A stretch of 64,000 nucleotides of DNA from Phytophthora sp. 'mugwort' (lineage: Eukaryota > Oomycota > Peronosporomycetes > Peronosporales > Peronosporaceae), in assembly GCA_033558025.1 (NCBI GenBank), contig JAUCEF010000006.1:5146001-5210000 (forward strand), read 5' to 3'. Position 1 is the first letter of the stretch; each line of letters starts with the position of its first letter. The position numbers were made by a program, and so were the translations under genes. Under the pieces are notes generated by a model, which worked only from the letters and a program-made list of their open reading frames with translations, had not been told where the DNA came from and searched no databases. Shown piece by piece: positions 1 through 9,100 of this stretch.

Positions 1-1993
1 TGGTCACGGCTTCTTTGGTCTCCTGCTCCATATTGCTAGCGCTCGGCGCGTAAGCCAGTACAATCGAAGGACCGTCAAATGCATCAGCCTCATTCAGTGC
101 ACGCAGCACCTGCGAGTACGAGTCGTACAGCGCCACCGAAGCGACGTAAGCGTTACCGTATTGCATCGCGTACAACCCCAGGTCACGCTTGCGGTTGGTC
201 CGGGAGACGGCGTTAATCGGCTCCGTGTCAAGAATCAAAAGGTTCACATTCTCCCCGCTTGCAAGCACCTGGTGCACACCGGAGGCGCCGACGTCACGCG
301 AGAATTCCTCACTGCCCAGAATCCACTGACTCAGCGGCGCAAAATACTGTTTGAGAGCGTAGATCTCTGTGAGAATACCGCCCTGCTGCTGCTCGTTCTC
401 AAGTAGAATGGTGATCTCGTTGGCAAGCTCATCGTGCTTGGGCTGCTTCTCAGACCACTGTACGAAGCACTCGAGCAGACGCTGGGAGACAATACTCTTG
501 GCGTACTCACCAGCAACTAGCGCCTTCACTTTGTCCTTAAGCTCCTGACGCTTGGCCAGAATGCCGAGGTGAACACCGAAACCGAACTCGCCGTTCTCGA
601 GGACCACATTGTCGCCTGCACTTGTGTCCTGGGCCTTCCATACAGTCTCCGAGCGCACAAGATTGGCAATGACAGCGCGCTTCTCGAACAACTGCAGCAG
701 CATCTTGACATAAGGGGTTTCAAAGCCGTCCTTGGATGACACGTACGAGTTCACAAGCTGAGTGGTGGTCGTCTTCTTCGCGTTAAACTCCTCAGAAGCC
801 GCAGGGGAGGCAATAACAAAACCGTTCTGCAAATTGTCAGCAGCGAGCTCCTCAACCAGAGTGCGCGCGGCCACGACGTCGAATACCGATTCACTGACGT
901 TGAAGGCGTACTTGCCGCCAATGACACAGGGCATGGGCTTGTTCTGCCACTCCTCCGACTGGAAGGAGCCCAGAACGTCCATGAACAGAGGCTGACCAAC
1001 GTTAGTAGCGTCGTCCATGCGGTCGAGGACGGCAAACTTGGTGGCTGTAGTGGGCACAACGCTCAAGAATGTCTTGATCGACCACGGACGGAACAGACGC
1101 ACAGAAATGACACCGACCTTGGCCTTCCAGTTGGTGTAGAGCGACTCAACGGCGTCCTTGACGACACTAGACGCCGTGCCCATGACCACAAGCACCTGCT
1201 CGGCCTCGGGATGTCCAAAGTACTCGAAGAGCTGGTAACCCTTCTTGGCGAAGACCTGCTTGATAACGTCCTCCACAACGTCGGGGACGGCGTTGTACTT
1301 GGCGATGCACTCGGGCGATACCTGGAAGTAAAGCTCGGCATCGTCGGCGTTGTCAGCCACGCCCGACTTGCTGAGCACGAGCTGGCGGAACTCAGAAGCC
1401 TCCGACGCGTTCTTAAGGCCAATGAGGTTGGCCAGGTAGTGATAATCTACGAGCGCATTGTTGAACTTGCTGGACGAGGCGGCCACACGCAGCTCCAGAT
1501 CGTTGTGTACCATCTCGCCGTCGTAGACGTGGAGGAACGGCACATTGGCGCGTAGCGAGGCCACGTGTGCCAGCAATGCCATGTCCTCCGTCTCAGTGGC
1601 GTTGAGCGAGTTAAGGATGACAAATCCGGTCTGACGCACAGCCATCAGGTCCGAGTGCTCACGTGCCACGACGTGGATGACGGCGGGTAGCTGCGCCCTG
1701 CTCAGTTTGTACATGGCGGGCACCATCTGCAGCAGCGATGAGGGCGAGGACGCGAACAGTGTCACGAACTGACCGCGCGCAGCGGCGGCGTAAGCGCGCT
1801 CAATGAGCTCCTGGCCCGCAGATCCCTCCTCTACCTTGCCCACCTGGTCGAAAACGTTGCGGCGCGCGCTGACAATGTATTTTTCTAGCGCCGAGCCGAA
1901 GGGCACGGGCTGCACCAGGTACGAAAAGTCGCTGAGCGCGTAGGCCACGTGGCTCACGGCCTCTTCCACTGCGACAGTGTGCTGCGACGCCAT
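1..1993 (-). CDS. MET5: Sulfite reductase [NADPH] hemoprotein beta subunit, N-terminal part (MET5/ECM17-like), cut by window edge
   Basis: The minus strand is open from an ATG at 1993 to the left edge (about 664 codons), so the 3' part lies outside. The protein starts MASQHTVAVEEAVSHVAYAL and reads as a pyruvate:ferredoxin-oxidoreductase-like fold. Toward the edge it has LLILDTEPINAVSRTNRKRD, AMQYGNAYVASVALYDSYSQ and a GPSIVLAYAP stretch, typical of the thiamine-diphosphate-like region retained in fungal-type sulfite reductase subunits. In yeast Met5 a flavodoxin domain and the siroheme/4Fe-4S sulfite reductase domains follow this region; they would lie left of base 1 and are not visible. The enzyme reduces sulfite to sulfide in cytosolic sulfur assimilation. 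The gene is divergent from the siroheme methyltransferase at 2901 and about 11 kb from the alpha subunit at 12938. An alternative is a stand-alone PFOR-like protein, less likely given these neighbours. Confidence 0.85.
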   Translation of the reverse strand, partial: MASQHTVAVEEAVSHVAYALSDFSYLVQPVPFGSALEKYIVSARRNVFDQVGKVEEGSAGQELIERAYAAAARGQFVTLFASSPSSLLQMVPAMYKLSRAQLPAVIHVVAREHSDLMAVRQTGFVILNSLNATETEDMALLAHVASLRANVPFLHVYDGEMVHNDLELRVAASSSKFNNALVDYHYLANLIGLKNASEASEFRQLVLSKSGVADNADDAELYFQVSPECIAKYNAVPDVVEDVIKQVFAKKGYQLFEYFGHPEAEQVLVVMGTASSVVKDAVESLYTNWKAKVGVISVRLFRPWSIKTFLSVVPTTATKFAVLDRMDDATNVGQPLFMDVLGSFQSEEWQNKPMPCVIGGKYAFNVSESVFDVVAARTLVEELAADNLQNGFVIASPAASEEFNAKKTTTTQLVNSYVSSKDGFETPYVKMLLQLFEKRAVIANLVRSETVWKAQDTSAGDNVVLENGEFGFGVHLGILAKRQELKDKVKALVAGEYAKSIVSQRLLECFVQWSEKQPKHDELANEITILLENEQQQGGILTEIYALKQYFAPLSQWILGSEEFSRDVGASGVHQVLASGENVNLLILDTEPINAVSRTNRKRDLGLYAMQYGNAYVASVALYDSYSQVLRALNEADAFDGPSIVLAYAPSASNMEQETKEAVT

Positions 1994-2900
1994 GGTGCTG
2001 TGTATATATCCAGACGAGGCGACGGGATCGACGACGTGCGCTGGCGAGTGCGGAATGGCGAGTGCCAATGCTCGAGGAGGGGGCGCTCACCACCCGAACC
2101 GCGAAAGATTGCTGCTGACGCAGAGGTCGTCGTGGACCCCCGCGCGAGTATCACAGTGACTTCCATCGCCCGGACTATGTCATTATCCCAGCCAATCGCA
2201 AAAGTGTATTGGATCGCGTCGTTTCGTAGGTGGAATATGGACCAATCCAAATACGTGATCGGATCGACGCGTCTGACAGCAACTAAAACCTTCGATACCG
2301 CATATCATCACTATAAACTCCTACAGGAGAGCAAGATGCGTCAGATCAATGCTGCCAGCGCCCGTTTGGCTGGCCATCCGGCGTCTGAATACGCATGCGT
2401 GATCAGCCGGATTGGACGAAGTTCGTCTACAGCGATGCAACAAATAATCGTCGCGTTTGCGCAGCAATTAGCACCTCTCCGACGAGCGCTACAGTAATTG
2501 TACAGTAGTAAGCGCTTACCGCTAGTTTGAAGTTTGCTGATAAAGCGCGCATAGCGGGCAGCCAGTTTAGCACCCATTTTCGTAGTCGCACAGTGACTTC
2601 ATTTCAGTAGGAACAGGTTCGTGTGCACCACCGCAACTCACTTGTTTCAGTGCTCTATTAGGAGAAGGTTTGGGCAAACCTGCCGTCGGTTATGAAACAG
2701 CAGGCCTTCTATTTGGAGCAGCAGGCCCTCTATTTGAAGTACTCGATGTACAGTACACAGCAGCATCATCGGAGTCACTGCGATAGGCTCGTTTACGTTT
2801 TACCCACTACGCACGCCGCAGGTGCTGCCATTCCCCATTGCGCCGACTGCTAGCAACCATTCGAGCCAAACCACGACACTTCACGACCATCGCCACTGTA
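1994..2900. promoter_or_regulatory. Divergent intergenic region between MET5-like and siroheme methyltransferase genes
   Basis: About 900 bp separate the two divergent start codons, enough for a shared bidirectional promoter. At 2828-2839 the plus strand reads CATTCCCCATTG, close to the oomycete initiator core (CATTYYNCAWTT), 62 bp before the ATG at 2901. A TATATAT run at 2001-2007 lies just upstream of the minus-strand ATG. Several ORFs of 60-180 codons in this stretch have no recognisable content and I do not call them genes. The initiator match is by eye. Confidence 0.4.
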
Positions 2901-3872
2901 ATGACGACAACCAAGGGTAAGATGCTGCTGGTGGGCGCGGGCCCGGGCGACCCGGAGCTGCTGACGCTCAAGGCTTACCGCGCGCTGCAGCAGGCAGAGC
3001 TGGTGTTGGCCGACCGGCTCGTGCCCGCAGAGGTGCTGGAGATCGCCAAGTGCGAAGTGCGTGTGGCACGCAAGCGCTGCGGTAAGGCAGACTTCGCGCA
3101 GGCTGAGCTGGACGCCTGGGGACTCGAGGCGCTTGCGCAGGGCAAGCTCGTGGTTCGTCTCAAGAACGGCGACCCGTTCATGTACGGACGCGGCGGCGAG
3201 GAGGCCGTCATTTACTCTGAAGCGGGCTTCGATGTGGAAATGATCCCAGGTATCTCCAGCTCGCTCTCGGCGCCAGCGAGCGTGGGCATCCCCGCCACAA
3301 TGCGCGACGTGGCCGACCAGGTTCTCGTGTGCACGGGCCACGGCAAGAAGGACCGTTTCCCTGATCTGCCTGAGTACTGCGACCACCGCACCACGATCTT
3401 CCTCATGGCGATTGGCCGCATTGAAGGTCTCACCGAGGCGCTGCAGGTCGAACGCGGATACCCGAGCGAAATGCCCGCTGCGGTTATCCACGCAGCCACT
3501 ACGAGCGACGCGTCCACTATCCGCAGTACGCTGGCCAAAATCGCCGCCGAAGTGCGTCGTCGCGGCATCGACCCTCCTGGAACGCTCGTGCTGGGCAACG
3601 TGGTGAATGCATTAACCTACCTGAAGAACTACGACGCCGTCAAGGATGTCGACATTGAGCCTGAAAACACGCCCAAGTATACCATTTCATATGCGCCACT
3701 GTCGTGTCTTCCAGAGATCGACCTGGGCGAGCACATCGTGCTGAACGCCAAGACCAAGCGCCCAGAGATTTTTGGATTCGAACTGTCCATCGTGAACGCG
3801 TTTATGATCCTGTTCGCATTGGTCTCGGTTGGGTTTTCGGTCGCGTCGGGTGTGGCCATCACTCATGCATAA
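2901..3872 (+). CDS. Uroporphyrinogen-III C-methyltransferase (SUMT, siroheme synthesis) with C-terminal membrane segment
   Basis: Single exon, 323 aa from the first ATG (the frame is open further upstream but has no ATG). It transfers two methyl groups from S-adenosylmethionine to uroporphyrinogen III, giving precorrin-2, the precursor of siroheme. The family motifs are in order: GAGPGDPEL at residues 12-20 (SAM loop), DRLVP, RLKNGDPFMYGRGGEE near residue 86, PGISSSLSAPASVGIP, and GNVVNALTYL at the end of the catalytic fold. About 65 residues follow, ending in a hydrophobic segment (roughly 299-321, VNAFMILFALVSVGFSVASG) that could be a tail anchor. This tail is not usual in bacterial CobA or yeast Met1. 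No dehydrogenase or ferrochelatase domain (CysG/Met8 type) is fused, so those steps must be encoded elsewhere. Siroheme is the sulfite reductase cofactor, matching the genes on either side. Confidence 0.92.
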   Translation: MTTTKGKMLLVGAGPGDPELLTLKAYRALQQAELVLADRLVPAEVLEIAKCEVRVARKRCGKADFAQAELDAWGLEALAQGKLVVRLKNGDPFMYGRGGEEAVIYSEAGFDVEMIPGISSSLSAPASVGIPATMRDVADQVLVCTGHGKKDRFPDLPEYCDHRTTIFLMAIGRIEGLTEALQVERGYPSEMPAAVIHAATTSDASTIRSTLAKIAAEVRRRGIDPPGTLVLGNVVNALTYLKNYDAVKDVDIEPENTPKYTISYAPLSCLPEIDLGEHIVLNAKTKRPEIFGFELSIVNAFMILFALVSVGFSVASGVAITHA

Positions 3873-4422
3873 GCTTGATGTATTTATTTTTAATATCGTA
3901 AATATCCATTGCATTTCATCCAGCATGCACTGTTCAAATTTGAAATTACCAAAAATCTCATCGAATACCAGTAGATTCTAGTTTGGGTCTATGCAGAATG
4001 TTACTACTGTAGCTGGCGACATTGACACTGGACCTGACTAACGAGCAGCAAAACGCACGCCTCGGTTCTAGCGTGATAATGCTGAGAAGCGATCATATCG
4101 GAAATGGACTGAGCAATTCCGTTCCCAATGTCGTGAGGGGACTTATCGCCGCTGATGGCAGCATGGAGTTCCTGTTCATCTACGGAGTGCACTCAATTTG
4201 GTTGTGCTTAACGGAGCTGTGGACAGTCACAACACCATTGTCGAGTGTCGAGTGAAATTAAGCGCTTGCGACCGGTAAACCTCTACAAATGGTCGGTGAC
4301 AGTGCAAGTTGAAGTGAATTTGTGTCGTAGCTACACTAATAAATCTTTGTGACACTCAAACCCTTTACTGTAGTTGAGTTGCCCAATTTTTAGTCTTTAT
4401 TGTGCAACATATTTTCGCCACC
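3873..4422. other. Intergenic region, 550 bp
   Basis: The stretch between the methyltransferase stop and the dynamitin ATG holds no ORF I can support. A pyrimidine-rich/CAATTTTT segment near 4380-4395 sits 30-40 bp before the next ATG and may be a core promoter element, but the match to oomycete consensus is weak. Confidence 0.35.
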
Positions 4423-6053
4423 ATGGACTATTCAACAGAGAAAGAGGGGATCAAGCGCAGGAAGGTCATGAACACTGAGGTCTTCGAGACGCCCGAGCCG
4501 GAGGAGGTCTTCCAGCCTTATGCGCCAGCGAATGCGTCTGCCCGTCAGGCCCGCGCAGGTATCGGTGCTGGCCCAGAGGCCGAGGGCCACTTCCACGACA
4601 AGGTACGGCCCGAATTCAGTCCTCTTTGCCTTGGATAATATCCGATACTATTTTGAAGTATCTGTTATATCTGACGTAATATGTTAATGTTTTTTTTTTT
4701 CAGAGCTCGATGGAGCTGGACGAGCAGGAGCTGCCAGCCACGCAGGCTTTCGAAGTCTTTATGGGCAAAGTGTACAGTACGTGGTAGTTGAAGATCTCTG
4801 CTAACGAGGATATGAACGTTTGAGGGATTAAATTATTTATCATAATATGGTTATTATTCAGAGCCAGCACTGCCCAAGCAGACTGAGTATGAGTCTTCGG
4901 CTGGCAAGAGCAGCAGCAAGGCGAAACTGGAGTCTCCTCTGGCCCGCTTCACACGACTAACGCTGGAGCTGAAGGAGCTGGAAGCGGATCTGACGCTGCT
5001 GGCGGCCGATGCCGAGCACAAGAAGCACAAAGTGATGGTGGACGCCGGCCAGGAGGCCGAATTCAACGAAGTCATGCAGGGCCTCAACACGCTGCAGCTC
5101 AATCTGTCGGCTCTGGAAAAGAACGCAGCCTTTCAGCCTTTCCTGCGCTCTGGGGGCAGTGCAGGCGTGGCGACGGCTAGTGCTGACGCAGCGTTGAGTG
5201 TGCAGAAGGATATGACGGCCAAGTTTTTCCATCATATCGACGCTCTCAAGAGACAGCAACAGGGACAAATGGCTTCATCATTACCGTCATCAGACAACGC
5301 GCCTATTGTGTACGAGATCTACAGCAATGGGGAGTTGAATGCTGTTGATCGAGACGCCAAGACGCGAGTGGCTACACTGGAAGCTCGGATTTCGACACTA
5401 GAAAGAGCTATTGGAAGCTTCCAGGGTCAGGAATTGCGACTGGACGGCTTGACTACGCTAAGTGGAGCGTCAAATGCAGACCTGACGTCGGCGGTGACGC
5501 AGCTGGAGCAGCGTGTCGCGTTGATGAGTGAAAAGAATTTGGATGCAGTCAAGACACGCACGACCGCTCTCGTCCACGAGTTTACGCTCCTCAGCAAGCT
5601 CAAACAGTCTCCAAGTGTGCAGGGAGCTTTGAACTCACAGGCAGATCGCGAACAGATCCAAAAGATTTATGATCAACTCATCAGCCTTGATGCTGTCGCA
5701 GCCTCAGTGCCTGCTATCGTGGACCGCCTCGTCACGCTTAAGTCGGTGCACGATGAGGCGCTTAACGCGACAGCTCGAGTGGCCAAGATGGAGCAAACGC
5801 AAGCCTCGTTGGGCGAGCTGCTGGATTCTGACGCTGTCTTACTCGCTAATGTAAGTTCACAATGCTGAAGATGCATGTATTAAACGTATGGATGTACATG
5901 GATTTACTAGTACTGAATACTGATTACTGTTTTTGTGTGTGTCTTGTGTAGATGGAAGCCAGCTTGGCCGAAAACGTGCAGATTTTCCAGTCCAACGTCC
6001 AGCAACTCGACGACCGCATGGCCAAACTGCTCGCATCGTCCGGCGGCCTCTAG
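4423..6053 (+). CDS. DCTN2: Dynactin subunit 2 (p50 dynamitin), four exons
   Basis: The gene joins 4423-4602, 4704-4776, 4862-5850 and 5952-6053, giving 447 aa. All three introns (about 85-101 bp) are GT-AG and keep frame; the first ends in a 12-T tract before CAG. The ATG sits in a good context (GCCACCATGG). The N-terminus has VFETPEPEEVFQPY, resembling the dynamitin signature around phosphorylatable ETP motifs, and the middle contains VYEIYSNGE. The rest is heptad-rich coiled coil (for example THR/LEARISTLERAIGSFQ and TSAVTQLEQRVALMSEKN). Dynamitin forms the shoulder of dynactin, the adaptor between cytoplasmic dynein and its cargo; length is close to the family norm of about 400 aa. It ends only 48 bp before the stop of the convergent neighbour. 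Confidence 0.88.
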
Positions 6054-6101
6054 ATATTTGTCCATTGTTTCGTGTTGCTTTGTTAGAAGGAGACCATTGG
6101 G

Positions 6102-9100
6102 TCAACACGCAGCCACGGGGAACTGAGTCGGTGTGACGATCATTGAGTTGCGCTTGTTTTCTCGTGCTGGTCTGAAGACTTGAGCCTCAGGTGCAGGTGT
6201 GAGGGCGAAAATGGAGTCTCGAATGACCATTGCATCGTGTTTGTCGTCCTTCATGTCTTTATTGCGTTGCAGGCGATCTTGTCGCAGTCCCCATAGGTAT
6301 TTCATCTGTTTGTACAGGATATAAAGCTGACGAGAGTTGAAGAGCACCAAGAGCATCACTTGCAGCACGATGACGAGTGTGCCGACGAAGTTTTGCAGCC
6401 CAATCTCCGTAGAAGGCGTGAGGAAGGAACTGATGAGCGCATACGTAACCATCTTCATGACGAACGCGATTGAGGAGCACACAGTCTGAAATTCCATGGA
6501 ATATGGGGCGCTTTCGACCGTGTACAGGAACATGGCGAGCTGTAGCGACATCAGTAGCGTCAATTGGGACGGCACGTCGCTTACAAGCCCAATAATGACA
6601 CCCGAGAGGATTTCAGCCCCCATTTTGGCCACGAAGAAGTAGCGGTTCTCGAAGTGGTAATATTTGTAGTAGGCCCCCCAGGCAAATTTGAAGTCTGGAT
6701 TTGACAGCTCTTCTTCACTTTTATCCCAGATTTTCACGAATCCCAACACGATGAGGCCACAACAGACGAAAATGAGGGCGACAGTCGCGAAGGCAAATGC
6801 ACTGTGACTGCCGTGCTGTTGTTCCTGTTCGTTGTATCGCATCTGGAAGGAACTGGTCATGCTTAGAGCGTATTCACTCAAGAGGCAGATGGACAAGCAA
6901 GATTGGATCAGTAGCCGCATCAAGAGTTTGGCTCGAGGCAAATCGTCGAGTCGCTGGATCAAAAGCTCCAATTTCCGTCGCAGTAAAAGGCGCAGTAACG
7001 AGTACAGAGTGGCCACGACTGCGGCTACACCTCCAACGACACTGACGAAGACGATCGCAGTTTTAGTGAACAATTCTTCCGGCTTGACGTTGATCCTCTC
7101 TGCGTACGCCAGCACTCCGGAAATGATGTCACCATCTGCGACTGTGAAGCTTGAGGCATTGTCACTTGAGAGCTTCTCTTTGCCGTGATCATTGTCAGAA
7201 GATGTGAGCTTGTTTGGACTACTTGGTTGTAGATTGCACCAGCCTAATGAATCTGTGAAGTGGAAGAAGAAATCTGGTGCGGTAGGGAGACTGAGGTGGC
7301 TGCTTGAGGAGATAAATTGGAGATAGTTGAGCATCATGAAGAGTTCCGTCAAGTCTACAGCTGGCGCTGCTCGTCCCAGACTGGCACCTCCCCCGACAAC
7401 ATTGAGAAGCCCTTGAGACGCAGTGATTCCTGAAGCTGCACTGGATACGGCAGATGTAGTGATTGATGCCACGCTGATCACGGCGCTCACGACATTGGCA
7501 GTGACGGCTGTGGCTATTAAGACGTTCGCTGAGTTGCTGGCCATATCACGAGCTGGACCGAAGGAGTGAGTGAAATCGATGATCGCACGATGGAAAGCCT
7601 CGTCGTCATAGCCGTCTGACTGTGCGTCGTTGGTGTTTGATATTGTTGCGGGATCTTCACTGCCGACGAGAGCGTCTGCGTGGCTGCTGGACACTGATTG
7701 TTCATCAAAGCCACTCGCAATTGGATTCAATGGGAGACTGTTGTCGAGTGAGTTTCCACTGGAAGAGCCTTTGAATCCTCCTCGTTGTGAATTTCCTCGG
7801 GTTGTGATTCTTGGACGCATTGACGCGAGCGAGGGCTCCGTGTTTGATCCCTCAGCAGTCGAAGATGCTGCAGTTGACGCACTTGTGTCCCTAGTGGGAT
7901 TGAGCAATTCTGGAGAGGAACTCGATCTTGACGAGCTTGCACCCTCCGTTCTTGATGAGATTTCAGCTGCCGAACTGTCGAGTGTGGCGTCTTCAGTTGA
8001 TGCAAGCGAGGGCGCACTACTAGCAAGATCCGAGGACGCCGTGGATGTGGCTGGTAGTGCTCTACTTCCTTCTCTTGACGCTGAGTTGGCTGAGGGAGTT
8101 CCTGCTAATGAACCGCTCACGGGTCTCGTAGCGGACGGCTCAATTGTCTGGGAACCACTCGAAGCTACAGCGGACGAAGCGTCTGGTGTATTGGCAACGG
8201 GCGTACTCGACAGCGACGTGCTCGCGGTGCTTGAAGGCGTGTTTGTTGCTGGATCTGTCGCAGTCGGCGTGTCAGCAAGTATAGGCAACGTGACGATGGG
8301 GGTATCACCTGTCGGAGTGTCAGTCGGTGTCGTTGATGGCTGTGCCGCTGTAGCGGTAGGCTGGGTCGGGGAATCTGCTGTCGAAGTTACCGAAGGCGTT
8401 TGAGGGCTTGAGGATGGCGTTACTATCGCTCCTGTGGACACTGGAGTCTCGGTACTTGATGGTGACATTCCCGTGGTCGATACTGGAGTCTCTACACTTG
8501 CCGTCGGCGTTTCTGCGTTCGACCCTGGAACAGTACTAGCCGTTGACGCCGGTGTCCCAACCGTGGATACTGGCAAATCTGTTGCTGTCGCAGGAGTCGA
8601 TGAAGGGATATCTGCGAGAATTGGTACATCAGAAGAAGAACCAACTATTGATGGTGTCGATGGTTGCGCTGTCGTGGTGGACGTAGATGTTGCTGTTGGC
8701 GTGGATGCCGTCGGAGCTCCTGATGCAGGAGTAGAAGCCGTTGGAGTCCCGGATGCTGGAGCAGACGTCGGCGTCGGAGCTCCCGTCACTGGGGCTGACG
8801 TAACTGGGGACCCTGCTACTGTAGATGTCGTCGCCGTTGGAGTTCCCGTTCCTGGATTAGATGTCGCCGGTGAACCGGTTGGTGGCTGCGTGCTCGTTGT
8901 TGGCGTTGTTGTCACTGGAGCGGCTGGCTGAGTCTCAGTCGACGTTGTATCTGATGGTTGCGTTGTGGCTGATGGGGTTGCCGTATTCGGCGTACCTGTC
9001 GCTGTAGCTGTCGGGGTTGTCGGAGTATCTGCAAGAATAGGCGCATCAGTTGGAGAACTTGCACTTGTTGCCGTTGGAGTGACCGAAGTCGCGGCAGGAG

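Noticed and set aside
1949..2497. 182-codon plus-strand open frame between MET5-like and SUMT genes
   Set aside because: No domain, low-complexity composition, overlaps the start of the MET5-like gene and the shared promoter.
2838..2900. Upstream extension of SUMT that would give a mitochondrial-like presequence
   Set aside because: The frame is open but contains no ATG before 2901; a TTG start would be needed.
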